Positions 12,772 through 21,273 of a stretch of DNA of 33,225 nt are shown here, in pieces. The notes beneath the pieces were generated by a model that was given only the letters and a program-made list of their open reading frames with translations, did no database searches and was not told the DNA's origin. The stretch's first letter is position 1. Every line of letters begins with the position of its first letter. This DNA comes from Lewinellaceae bacterium (GTDB lineage Bacteria; Bacteroidota; Bacteroidia; Chitinophagales; Saprospiraceae). Position numbers and translations under genes: made by a program. The stretch spans positions 1 to 33,225 of the forward strand of contig JACJYG010000021.1 in the NCBI GenBank assembly GCA_020636215.1, written 5' to 3'.

Positions 12772-13485
12772 ATGGTCAAAAGAAACACCGGGAAACCCGC
12801 TAAACGGCGGCCGAGAAGGCCGCGGAAAAGCCAGAAGCAGGCCGAGTTCGAAAAGAAAGTGCGAACCCGGGCCATCCTGCTGTTTGTCCTGACGGTCATT
12901 GTAAGCATGGGTTTGATTATCCTAAAGACGCCGGTATTTAAGTTTCTGGTGTCAGCCTCGACCTATGAAGCCAATGAATCTTCGGAGCCGGAAAGCCGGG
13001 TTGATGATGCGATCAACCTTTCCTTTGAGATCAGGAATAGCGATTACAAAAGGGAGCAGTTATTCAAGTTGTTGAGCGACCCGGTAGAGTGGTACAACCG
13101 GACGCGGAGGTTGAACGGGCGCTTTCCGTCCAGTGCAGAATACGACCTGTTCCGGTATTTGAATAAGCCGGAGGTGGAGGAGATCGACTTCTCCGGGAGC
13201 AACTACGAGATCAATTTTCACGGGGTGTACCGGTATAGAAGGCCGAAGGATAAGCTGCTGGCTTTTGAAAGCGGTATTGCTTTCATGGAAGGTGGGCTCA
13301 TCACCTCGCTAACGACGGAGTCGGTCCCCAATGAGTACCATCTGGACTGGGTGAATGATTTTTGGCGGTGGTATCCGTTTTGGTGTATAGGAGTAACTTT
13401 TATTCTGCTCCTGATCATTTTGTTTGGCAAGGTGGAAAAGAGTTTGCTTTTTGATTTGGTGAGGAAGAGGGTGGGGCTGGGGTGA
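12772..13485 (+). CDS. Unknown two-helix membrane protein within the defence island
   Basis: I do not recognise this 237-residue protein. The first 32 residues are strongly basic (KRNTGKPAKRRPRRPRK), which predicts a cytoplasmic N-terminus that may touch nucleic acid or lipid. A hydrophobic helix follows (33-58, AILLFVLTVIVSMGLIIL), then a soluble, charged segment of about 140 residues that would lie outside the inner membrane, then a second helix (about 203-221, CIGVTFILLLIILFG) and a short basic tail. The soluble part contains LSDPVEWYNRTRRLNGRFPS and no known catalytic motif. It is preceded by a strong hairpin and a possible promoter and followed 192 bases later by the DUF262 gene. The 3' end runs into a G-rich stretch. 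Position suggests an accessory or membrane-acting effector, but that is inference only. Confidence 0.7.
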   Translation: MVKRNTGKPAKRRPRRPRKSQKQAEFEKKVRTRAILLFVLTVIVSMGLIILKTPVFKFLVSASTYEANESSEPESRVDDAINLSFEIRNSDYKREQLFKLLSDPVEWYNRTRRLNGRFPSSAEYDLFRYLNKPEVEEIDFSGSNYEINFHGVYRYRRPKDKLLAFESGIAFMEGGLITSLTTESVPNEYHLDWVNDFWRWYPFWCIGVTFILLLIILFGKVEKSLLFDLVRKRVGLG

Positions 13486-13677
13486 GGGGGATGCAGCTTA
13501 TGGGAAGATGGATCCTAAACCAGATAAGGTACCCGAGTAAATGAAAAAGGTGGAAGATGAAGTGGAAGGATAGTCTGTCGGCTGCAAAAACATTGTATAA
13601 TTGGCAACTGGAAAATCCAGAGTACGTAAAATAAACCGAGGCTTCTAAACAGGCCAAAAACATTCAAAAAAAAGAAC

Positions 13678-15408
13678 ATGGACGCAGGAAAAAGAACGAT
13701 CAACGACATTTTCAACGGAAACCGGGTATTGGAGGTCCCGTTTTTCCAACGCGCTTATGTTTGGGGCGAGGAACAGTGGGAAAGGCTACTCGAAGATATG
13801 GAGATGATAACGGCGATGAATAAGCCGTATTTTTTGGGGTCTGTCATTCTGAAACAACAGGAAACCAATAGTAGTGGTGGGGTTGGTGATATTCGTACAG
13901 TTATTGACGGGCAGCAAAGGTTGACCACTCTGAACATTTTCTTTAAAGTGCTTTGTCTCAAAACTGGGGAGAACGCCTCTTTCGACTGGAGATTCAGATT
14001 GCAAAATAAAGATCTGGGCCTCTGGCATAACCACAATGATATTGAGGCTTTTGAGCGGGTACTTGGGCTTGAATCCATGGAGGAGATAAGCAGTAGTGAC
14101 AATATCTCTATGGCCTATGAATATTTTCGAAAAAAGTTGGACCCGAACAAGTTGAACTGGCAAAAGCTGCTGAATAACATCGTATTTGTCGGCATTGACC
14201 TGGGAAAAGAGGAGGATGAGCAGCAGATATTCGACACCATCAATTCACTGGGCGTTCGGTTAACGACGGCGGAGTTATTGAAAAACCACTTCTTTAACCG
14301 GGACGATCTGGAAGATTATGAGGAGTACTGGAAAAGCGTTTTCGAGAAAGACGAAGAAACCAAGAGTTACTGGGATATGGAGATCACTACCGGGCGTACG
14401 AGACGCACCTTTATTGATCTGTTTTTTTATGCCTACCTGCAAATAAAGATTCAGCAACCCGACCTGAAAGTCCGGGCAGAAGAAAAGACGGAATACTCCA
14501 GGGTAGATGCCCTTTTTGAATCGTATAAGCATTTTATTAAAACGTACAATCTGGACAAAAAGGAGCTGTTGACTGAAATTAAGGAATACGCTGAAAAATT
14601 TCGGAGTAATTTCGATCATGAAGCAGTTGATAGAGAGCTGGCGGCGGATTTCGGAATGGACCGGATCAATGCCATCATTTTTGGGATGGAGACCTCTACG
14701 CTCATCCCATACGTATTGTATGTCCTCAAGCATGTGCCGGATGAAGCCCAACGCAGCGAGTTGTTCGAATTCATTGAGAGCTATATCATGCGAAGGATGG
14801 TGGTGAAGGCCAGCACCAAAAATTACAATCAGTTATTTACCGACCGGTTGATAACCAATAGAATTCTTTCTAAAGATCAGTTCCGGGAATATCTGGCCAG
14901 TCAGAGTGACAAGATCAATTATTTACCCGGTGATGCAGAGTTGAAGCTCGGTTTTGACCAAAGTATATTGATCAACCGGCAAGCAGCTGGAATTATTTAC
15001 TTTCTGGAGTCCCGCATACGTGACCGGTCCCGGCAGGCTACCCAACTGTTGGGCCTGAAAAAGTACAGCCTGGAGCATCTGATGCCTAAAAAGTGGGGGA
15101 ATAACTGGCCTCAACTAGAAACAAGGGAAGAGATTGACTATCGCAATTGGAAGTTGAAAACACTTGGAAACCTGGCTATCATTACCCAATCCCTGAATGC
15201 CTCCATCCGCGATTCTGATTGGGCAACCAAGAAAGAGGGGCGTAGTAAAAAATTGGGATTAGAGCACTTTTCCGCCGGTATTGAAACGCTGGCTCCCTAC
15301 CTGAAACTTCCGGAGTGGAATGAGGAGGAAATAGAGAAGCGTGCCCAGGATCTTTATGATATGGCGCAGAGGGTTTGGAGGTATGAAGATGTGGCTGTAG
15401 CGGAATAA
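13678..15408 (+). CDS. DUF262/DUF1524 protein, GmrSD/SspE/BrxU-type modification-dependent nuclease
   Basis: A 576-residue single-chain member of the DUF262 family. Motifs: VPFFQRAYVW (20-29), FLGSVIL (52-58) and the signature DGQQRLTTL (77-85), the ParB-like NTP-binding segment. The C-terminal DUF1524 HNH-like domain has SLEHLMPKKWG with His467, then LGNLAIITQSLN. In GmrSD the two halves make an NTP-stimulated endonuclease that cuts modified phage DNA; SspE and BrxU use the same domains beside other modification systems. Here it stands three genes downstream of an adenine methyltransferase, so it may add a layer against phages with hypermodified DNA. Length is normal for a fused GmrSD protein and both motifs look intact. 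The start ATG follows an A-run without a Shine-Dalgarno site. The base composition is more AT-rich than the helicase core. Confidence 0.85.
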   Translation: MDAGKRTINDIFNGNRVLEVPFFQRAYVWGEEQWERLLEDMEMITAMNKPYFLGSVILKQQETNSSGGVGDIRTVIDGQQRLTTLNIFFKVLCLKTGENASFDWRFRLQNKDLGLWHNHNDIEAFERVLGLESMEEISSSDNISMAYEYFRKKLDPNKLNWQKLLNNIVFVGIDLGKEEDEQQIFDTINSLGVRLTTAELLKNHFFNRDDLEDYEEYWKSVFEKDEETKSYWDMEITTGRTRRTFIDLFFYAYLQIKIQQPDLKVRAEEKTEYSRVDALFESYKHFIKTYNLDKKELLTEIKEYAEKFRSNFDHEAVDRELAADFGMDRINAIIFGMETSTLIPYVLYVLKHVPDEAQRSELFEFIESYIMRRMVVKASTKNYNQLFTDRLITNRILSKDQFREYLASQSDKINYLPGDAELKLGFDQSILINRQAAGIIYFLESRIRDRSRQATQLLGLKKYSLEHLMPKKWGNNWPQLETREEIDYRNWKLKTLGNLAIITQSLNASIRDSDWATKKEGRSKKLGLEHFSAGIETLAPYLKLPEWNEEEIEKRAQDLYDMAQRVWRYEDVAVAE

Positions 15409-15485
15409 GCATTTCTTTATCCGAATGTTCCCGCGTTATTTTAAAACCAGATACTTTTTGCAGCCATACAGCAATATATGAAACA

Positions 15486-17132
15486 ATGACCGAAGAAAAC
15501 CAACATATTGAATACAAGCGGCTGGCGAAAGCCTGGGGGGCGAAAGCGAATCATCGCGAGTTGGCTGAAACTTGTGTATGCCTGGCCAATGCGCAGGGCG
15601 GGTGGTTGTATATCGGAATTGAAGACGAAAGCCGAATGCCGCCTCCGGATCAGCGCATTGAGCAGGAAATGATCAATAACCTGTTGGGCCGCCTGCGGTC
15701 ATTGACTTCTGCAGTGGGGTTGGCGGAACCAGAAATTCTTTCCCATGAGAACGGGGGAGAGTACTTCAGGTTTAGAGTTCTTCCTTCTTCCCGTGTCATC
15801 GCTACTACTTCCAGTGGAAAGGTTTTGTTGCGCATAAGCGACAAATGCTATCCTGTTTCGGGAGATGAACTCACCCGCCTGGCGGCGGAGAAAAATGCTT
15901 TCCAATGGGAGCTGGTGCCAGTCCGGCAGGCGAAATTGGCGCAAGTTCCGGTTAGTACTATACGCAGCTTTGCAGAAGATCTGCGTGCTTCGGAACGGGT
16001 GAAAGCCCATGTTAAGACTAAAGATGACCACGAGTTATTGGTCCACTACAACCTTGTGGAAGAGGACTATCTGACCAATCTCGGAGTACTTTGGCTGGGT
16101 ACTTCCGCCATGCGGAGCCGGATCGCTTATCCTATAACTTTACAATATATTGTGTATGACTCTTTAGGCGAAAAGGTCCGAAAGGAAAGCTGGCATGATT
16201 ATGAACTCAGCCCCAAAGAATTGCTGATCGACCTGGAAAAGAAAGCTACGGAATTACAGTACTATTACGAATTTCCACAAGGGCTTCTCCGGCAGCGCAT
16301 TTATCATTACCCCAAAGAGATAGTACGTGAGTTGCTCATCAATGCAATAGCCCATAAGAGTTATACCATTTCCGGAGATATTTTTGTCGAGGTTCACCCG
16401 GACCGCCTCACTATTACAAATCCCGGGCAGTTGCCACTGGGCATCACCAGGGACAATATTTTACATGCCTCTCATCGCCGAAACCCTCATCTGATCAGGA
16501 TTTTTCATGATCTCAAGCTAATGGAAGGAGAAGGCTCCGGCTACGACCTTATCTATGAAATCGATAGCCGGGACGCCAGGCCATTTCCTGAAATAGAATC
16601 CACGTTTGACCGAACCAACGTAACTCAGGAGTCTCGTGTACTCGATGAGGATGTGGTGCTTCTTATTGAATACGCTTCCAAACATTTCCAACTTTCCCAG
16701 CGAGAGATGATCGTTTTAGGCATCATTGCCAGAGCGCGAAAGATATTATCAACTGAGTTATCAAGAATACTACAATTATCAGAAGAAGAAAGACTTCGCT
16801 CTTATGTTCGGAGCTTGCAAGATAAAAGCATAATTATTTCCAGGGGGCGCAAAAAGGGCACGGAATATCTGATCAACCCAAAACTGATCGCTCAGGCAAA
16901 ATTGCAAGTCAAACCATCGCTAAAAACTATTGAACTACATAGGCTAAAAGCTTTGATAGAAGAAGACCTGAAGTTGCATCCGGAAAGCATGATCAGGGAC
17001 ATTCAGCGCCGGATTCAGGATGTACCCCTTAGAGACATAAGAAAAGCTGTATATGAGTTGGTGGAAAATGGCGTCCTGGAGCATTCTACTGCCAAGAAGA
17101 CCCGGGGTTATTGGTTGGCAAAAAAAAAATAA
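15486..17132 (+). CDS. Schlafen AlbA_2 domain protein with GHKL-like ATPase domain and winged helix
   Basis: A 548-residue protein of the family often annotated as ATP-binding protein or putative DNA-binding protein. The N-terminal AlbA_2 domain begins HIEYKR (7-12) and contains LANAQGGWLYIGIED (about 33-47). A middle region (about 275-365) carries ELLINAIAHKSY, ITNPGQLPLGI and EGEGSGYDLIYE, matching the HATPase_c_4 module. A winged-helix region follows (about 395-460, REMIVLGIIARARKI and QLSEEERLRSYVRSL), and a second helical DNA-binding-like segment ends the protein. Such proteins occur in defence islands and mobile elements, probably as ATP-dependent transcriptional regulators or nucleic-acid sensors; the true role is not established. 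It starts 77 bases after the DUF262 stop and likely shares its transcript. The gene ends in an A-run (LysLysLys) before TAA. Confidence 0.8.
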   Translation: MTEENQHIEYKRLAKAWGAKANHRELAETCVCLANAQGGWLYIGIEDESRMPPPDQRIEQEMINNLLGRLRSLTSAVGLAEPEILSHENGGEYFRFRVLPSSRVIATTSSGKVLLRISDKCYPVSGDELTRLAAEKNAFQWELVPVRQAKLAQVPVSTIRSFAEDLRASERVKAHVKTKDDHELLVHYNLVEEDYLTNLGVLWLGTSAMRSRIAYPITLQYIVYDSLGEKVRKESWHDYELSPKELLIDLEKKATELQYYYEFPQGLLRQRIYHYPKEIVRELLINAIAHKSYTISGDIFVEVHPDRLTITNPGQLPLGITRDNILHASHRRNPHLIRIFHDLKLMEGEGSGYDLIYEIDSRDARPFPEIESTFDRTNVTQESRVLDEDVVLLIEYASKHFQLSQREMIVLGIIARARKILSTELSRILQLSEEERLRSYVRSLQDKSIIISRGRKKGTEYLINPKLIAQAKLQVKPSLKTIELHRLKALIEEDLKLHPESMIRDIQRRIQDVPLRDIRKAVYELVENGVLEHSTAKKTRGYWLAKKK

Positions 17133-17141
17133 ACGAGAAAT

Positions 17142-17160
17142 AAAAAAAGGTCTTTTTTTT
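17142..17160 (+). terminator. Possible weak terminator after the AlbA_2 gene
   Basis: Seven A residues, GGTC, then eight T residues form an A-T hairpin ending in a T-run ten bases after the TAA. The rest of the gap to 17302 is AT-rich with a repeated TGCGAAAAAA (17212-17221 and 17223-17232). The stem lacks G/C pairs, so termination is uncertain. Confidence 0.25.
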
Positions 17161-17301
17161 ACTAACTTCCTCATTATCAGTTATTTTTTCTTTTTTTCTA
17201 AAATCTTTTTTTGCGAAAAAACTGCGAAAAAAACGTGTATGCCCGCATAGGGAGCCGGAAATAAAAAACACTCTGTTTCCCCCGGGTAAAAAAGCTGAAC
17301 T

Positions 17302-19464
17302 ATGCCCAACTCCCAATCAAACACCGAAGAAATGATGACCCAACTGGCCCTCACCCCGCAGTTCATCGCCCAAACCTACCGCATGCCCAAGCACGTGCAG
17401 AAAGGGCTGGCCAAGTTCTACCAGGAGTTCCCCAAAGACACAAAGGCGGAAACCTGGCATGTAGAACCCATCGGCGCCTTCCGGGACCCGAACCTGCGCA
17501 CTGCCCGCGTCAACATACAGTACCGCCTGGTGCTGCGCATCCCCTTCGACGGCGACCACACCTGGTACCTGCTCTGGGTCGATAACCACGATGAGGCCAT
17601 GGCCTGGGCGGAGAATAAGATGGTGGAATGGAACAACCTGGTGCAGGCGGTTCAGGTGTATGATGTAGCGGAAGCGCAGGCGGCACTAAAGGTGGAAGAA
17701 CCGCAAGTGTCTTATGAAACGCCGGCTCATCCTTTAGAAGGCGTGGATGATGAACAGCTCATGCGTATCGGGGTGCCGGAGGTGCTCATCCCCTCGGTGC
17801 GTAAGATCCGTGACTTCTACGATGTGGACCGGATACAACGGTACATTCCGGAGGGCGTCTATGAAAACCTGCTGCACCTCTTTGCCGGCGACCCCATCGA
17901 CAACCTCATCCGGGATGTCGAGGAAGGCCGGGTCGAATCTGAAGACTTCCACGCCCAAAAGCGGTCGGCCAACAACCGGCGGGGCATCCTGGAACTCACC
18001 GGAGAAGAGGAGCTGGACGAAGCCCTGCTGGGAGACTTCGCCGCCTGGCGGGTCTTCCTACACCCCTCCCAGCGCATCCTGGCCGAGGGCGACTTCAGCG
18101 GCCCGGTGAAGGTGACGGGCGGGGCGGGCACCGGCAAGACGGTGGCGGCCCTGCACCGCGCCAAATACCTCAGTGAGCACGGGGAGGGGCTCATCCTCTT
18201 CACCACCTTCACCAAGTCGCTCACCCAGTCCCTGGAGGACGACCTGCGCGCCCTGGGCGCCAATATGACCCAAGTACGCGTTGCCAACCTGGATGCCCTG
18301 GGCAATCAGCTGGCGCGGGAGTTCGGCCTGGTGGCCGGCCGCCTGGGGCTGGTGGAGTTCACCCAAAAGGAGGACCTGGCGCTGGGCATTATGGAAAACA
18401 AGATCTTCGAAGCCGGCCTGCAGGAGCAGTTCAGCCCCCAGGAAATGTTGAAAGAATACAGGGATATCATCCTGGAGTACGATTGCGAAACGGAAAGCGA
18501 TTACCGCCACGTGGCCCGCACCGGCCGGGGCTTTCGGTTAGGCAAAGTACAAAGGGCACAGATCTGGGCGGCCGTGCAGGCGTACGAAGCCGAGCTGCAC
18601 GGGCTGGGCTACAAGCACCTGGGGCGTTTTTACAACGAGCTGGTGCACTTTCTGCGGAGCAACCCGGACAAAGTGCCCTTCCGCCACGTCGTCGCCGATG
18701 AGATCCAGGACCTCGGCCTGGTGAAGCTGCGCATGCTGCGCGCCCTGGCGCCCGCCGTCCGCAACGACCTCTTCCTGGTGGGCGACCCCCTCCAGAAGAT
18801 CTACCCCGGAGACACCAACTTCAGCAAGGCCCGCATCGAGGTGCGCGGCCGACGCAGCCGAAAGCTGAAGATCAACTACCGCACGACGGAGCAGATCCGC
18901 CGCTACGCCCTGCAGCCCATCCTCCAGCTGGACTTCGAAGACTTCGATGGCGAGCTGGCCCGCAAGGACGGCTACATCTCCCTCCGCTCCGGCGCCGTAC
19001 CGAGCTACGAGTTGTTCGATGCCACTGAGAAAGAGATGGAATGGGTGCTGGAAAAAGTCCGGGCGTACACCGGCGCCGAGGCCGTCGACCCCGTCCGCCC
19101 CTCGGAGATCGCCGTGGCCTGCGCCCGCTCCAAAACCCTGAAGGACTGGACGAGCGCCTTCCACCAGGCAGGCGTTCCCTACTACCAGTTCAGCGGCATT
19201 GCGGGCAAGGGCAACCGAGAAGGCGTGGTACTGTCCACCATGCACAGCCTGAAGGGGCACGAGTACAAGATCGTCTTCCTCACCGGCATCAGCGAGGACA
19301 CCTACCCGGGCCGCCCCACCGGCTACCAGGAGTGGCCAGCTGAACTGCTCGCCGAGCACGACAAGCGGCAGGCGGCGCTGCTGTATGTGGCTTGCAGCCG
19401 GGCGGTTTGGCGGCTGCATTTGAGTGGGGTGGGGAAGGGGTGTGGGATGGTGGGGGCGGGGTGA
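17302..19464 (+). CDS. UvrD/Rep-type helicase with N-terminal RelE/ParE-like domain
   Basis: A 720-residue fusion. Residues about 14-118 look like the RelE/ParE toxin fold: a Leu/Pro-rich helical start (MPKHVQKGLAKFYQEFP), RTARVNIQYRLVLRI, and the closing LLWVDNHDEAMAWA. After a linker comes a superfamily 1A helicase: Walker A GGAGTGKT (273-280), DEIQD (about 465-469), GDPLQKIY (about 493-500), INYRTTEQI (about 524-532), TMHSLKGHEYKIVFL (about 647-661) and YVACSRAVWRL (about 695-705). The helicase is shorter than UvrD or PcrA (about 720-750 for the helicase alone). No antitoxin gene is visible, so the RelE part may be an RNA- or ribosome-binding module, not a free toxin. G+C-rich codon use matches the 507-11000 genes, not its immediate left neighbours. 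It ends 11 bases from a convergent gene, which closes the island. Confidence 0.82.
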   Translation: MPNSQSNTEEMMTQLALTPQFIAQTYRMPKHVQKGLAKFYQEFPKDTKAETWHVEPIGAFRDPNLRTARVNIQYRLVLRIPFDGDHTWYLLWVDNHDEAMAWAENKMVEWNNLVQAVQVYDVAEAQAALKVEEPQVSYETPAHPLEGVDDEQLMRIGVPEVLIPSVRKIRDFYDVDRIQRYIPEGVYENLLHLFAGDPIDNLIRDVEEGRVESEDFHAQKRSANNRRGILELTGEEELDEALLGDFAAWRVFLHPSQRILAEGDFSGPVKVTGGAGTGKTVAALHRAKYLSEHGEGLILFTTFTKSLTQSLEDDLRALGANMTQVRVANLDALGNQLAREFGLVAGRLGLVEFTQKEDLALGIMENKIFEAGLQEQFSPQEMLKEYRDIILEYDCETESDYRHVARTGRGFRLGKVQRAQIWAAVQAYEAELHGLGYKHLGRFYNELVHFLRSNPDKVPFRHVVADEIQDLGLVKLRMLRALAPAVRNDLFLVGDPLQKIYPGDTNFSKARIEVRGRRSRKLKINYRTTEQIRRYALQPILQLDFEDFDGELARKDGYISLRSGAVPSYELFDATEKEMEWVLEKVRAYTGAEAVDPVRPSEIAVACARSKTLKDWTSAFHQAGVPYYQFSGIAGKGNREGVVLSTMHSLKGHEYKIVFLTGISEDTYPGRPTGYQEWPAELLAEHDKRQAALLYVACSRAVWRLHLSGVGKGCGMVGAG

Positions 19465-19475
19465 ACATTGTATTT

Positions 19476-20738
19476 TTACCCTCTTCCATCATCATAATAA
19501 GCTATATCCCTAATTAATTTTGCTACTTCGACAGGAAACAAGCCAGAATCGGATACTTCAAGGTTTAAAACAAATTCTTTGTCAATATTCGTTTTACCAG
19601 TTGTGACCCTTTCCCACGTAGTTGCTTTAACAGATTTTACATAAGTGATTATTACATTATAATCATCCCATGTTATTTCGGAATTTTTTAGCCTTTTCCA
19701 AGAAATAAATCCTTTTTCCTGACCATTATACATAAAATAAATTCCATTGTTTGCAAAAACCAGAACATCCGTAAATTTAGGATAAATCAGACGCCAAGCA
19801 GTATCATCCAATGCACCTGTTATCATCGCGTTGTCAGGAATTCTTATTTTTGTACGAAGGAGTGCCTCTGTCTCACTGTCAATATCTGATCTAGTAAATA
19901 AGTTTGCAGCTCTATCTCCTAGTGCTGTTTTGAATTCCAGTAATATATTGTTAATACGTATAATATCTACATTGTCAGGTTCTGGGAAAAAAGTATTTGA
20001 GGTAGTAGAAAGCCTCTCTCTCAAATTTCCAATAATAATCCGATACAAGTACATATTCATGTCATAGGTACCTCCCCCTAACCTCTTGCCATAATTCATA
20101 CCGCCATTGCTAGGGGGGGCGCTTTTAGGCGAATCATAACTACCCCCATCCATTCTTTTGGTATTGTCGCCAAATTGAATCACCTTTGCACTTCTCCAAG
20201 GAAAATTGGTTTCCTGAGCACTTACCTTAAAAGCATTTTGCCCATCTACAGCCTCTTCCAAAGTTGTTGCCTTTATACTCGCGGTGGCATAATTACCAGA
20301 AATGCTAGCCATTCCTTTATCTCCAGATAATTTCGATTGCCAAAACTTTACCACTGGATTTAGAGTAAGTGTTTTTACTATTGCAGAACCTGCCACGTAA
20401 ACTATTTCACACATTAGTTTATTTCGAATGACAGCTAGACAGGCATATTGCGCATATCGTGGAAGCTGATCGAGTATGACATCCGAAATAACTTGCCAAA
20501 TTTTTTGCCCATCTTTGGTCATTATGAAATAAGTAGTACTGTAACGATCTTCATAATGTACTTCAATTCTCAAAATGTCCTCACTTTTTATTTCCGGTTC
20601 TATGAGAGAGGCAACTTTATGGTATTCCGCCGCATTTATTTGGCGATTGTGTCCTTCAGCAAGCACTTTGGGAATAGGCATAATAGCAAAGGATATAATG
20701 GTGCCTACAAATAAGATTTTCAGTGATTTAATAGTCAT
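19476..20738 (-). CDS. Unknown exported or membrane-anchored protein
   Basis: A 420-residue protein I do not recognise. The N-terminus (KSLKILFVGTIISFAIMPIPKVLAEG) is a signal peptide or uncleaved anchor. The middle has Gly/Ser/Asn-rich stretches (DGGSYDSPKSAPPSNGGMNY, RLGGGTYDMNMYLYR). The C-terminal part (about 295-415) contains DVLVFANNGIYFMYNGQEKG and ISWKRLKNSEITWDD, a pattern weakly reminiscent of small PH-like domains that follow cell-envelope or SHOCT-type proteins; that resemblance is a guess. The gene is convergent with the RelE-UvrD gene and is clearly more AT-rich, so it probably marks the native or differently acquired flank of the island. A TAATTTTG element lies 29 bases before the ATG. 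Confidence 0.65.
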   Translation of the reverse strand: MTIKSLKILFVGTIISFAIMPIPKVLAEGHNRQINAAEYHKVASLIEPEIKSEDILRIEVHYEDRYSTTYFIMTKDGQKIWQVISDVILDQLPRYAQYACLAVIRNKLMCEIVYVAGSAIVKTLTLNPVVKFWQSKLSGDKGMASISGNYATASIKATTLEEAVDGQNAFKVSAQETNFPWRSAKVIQFGDNTKRMDGGSYDSPKSAPPSNGGMNYGKRLGGGTYDMNMYLYRIIIGNLRERLSTTSNTFFPEPDNVDIIRINNILLEFKTALGDRAANLFTRSDIDSETEALLRTKIRIPDNAMITGALDDTAWRLIYPKFTDVLVFANNGIYFMYNGQEKGFISWKRLKNSEITWDDYNVIITYVKSVKATTWERVTTGKTNIDKEFVLNLEVSDSGLFPVEVAKLIRDIAYYDDGRG

Positions 20739-20767
20739 AATTAAAAGGGATTTAGAGTGAAGACATA

Positions 20768-20775
20768 CAAAATTA
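20768..20775 (-). promoter_or_regulatory. Candidate -7 promoter element of the 420-residue gene
   Basis: On the - strand the sequence reads TAATTTTG, an exact fit to the Bacteroidota -7 consensus TAnnTTTG, 29 bases upstream of the ATG at 20738. A matching TTTG at the usual 19-20 base spacing was not found (the nearest upstream TTTG is 29 bases away), so the call rests on one half-site. Confidence 0.35.
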
Positions 20776-20982
20776 TGCTCTCAACCTGAACCATCCTAGC
20801 TAGGCAAATTAGTGGTTCTTTTTCTATTCAATGTACAGATAGATTGAAATTCAATTTATGAATAAGCGAGAATTATTTGATGGATGCGATATCCTGGTTC
20901 AGAGCTGGGTGGTAAAAAACATAAGCCATCAAAAACTATTTCTGAAGTTCAAGGTGACTTATGTTTTTCTGGATATTCGACA

Positions 20983-21273
20983 TTAGTATCTCTGGTTTTT
21001 CTTTTCTTCGGATTTACCATAAGAACTTCCAATAACTATTCCGAATAACGTTGTTGCAATAGGAACGGCAAGCTGCTTACCTGCTTTTCCACCTTCCTGA
21101 GCGCAATACTCAACCGTTTCGTTCAACTTTCTGCTAGCCTCATTTAGATCACCTGATTTAACAAGCTCCACTCCGCTTCGGACCAAACCTCCCATAAAAC
21201 CAACTACCGCTCCTGTAATTTCGCCGGTTGCTTCACCGGCTTTGTCAATAATGGTCTCCTTATTTTCAGACAT
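20983..21273 (-). CDS. Small glycine-rich membrane-associated hypothetical protein
   Basis: I choose the internal ATG at 21273 (MSENKETIIDKAGEATGE), giving 96 residues. An upstream in-frame ATG at 21357 would add 28 residues of unlike character. Two glycine-containing hydrophobic stretches are visible: ITGAVVGFMGGLVRSG and PIATTLFGIVIGSSYG, with a charged helix between them (LNEASRKLNETVEYCAQEGG). The pattern fits a small glycine-zipper-like or amphipathic membrane protein; no family is recognised. It stands alone with more than 240 bases on each side. Confidence 0.5.
   Translation of the reverse strand: MSENKETIIDKAGEATGEITGAVVGFMGGLVRSGVELVKSGDLNEASRKLNETVEYCAQEGGKAGKQLAVPIATTLFGIVIGSSYGKSEEKKNQRY

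Noticed and set aside
17120..17128. A9 tract at the end of the AlbA_2 gene as a phase-variation switch
   Set aside because: It lies in the last three lysine codons, so length change would hardly alter the protein.
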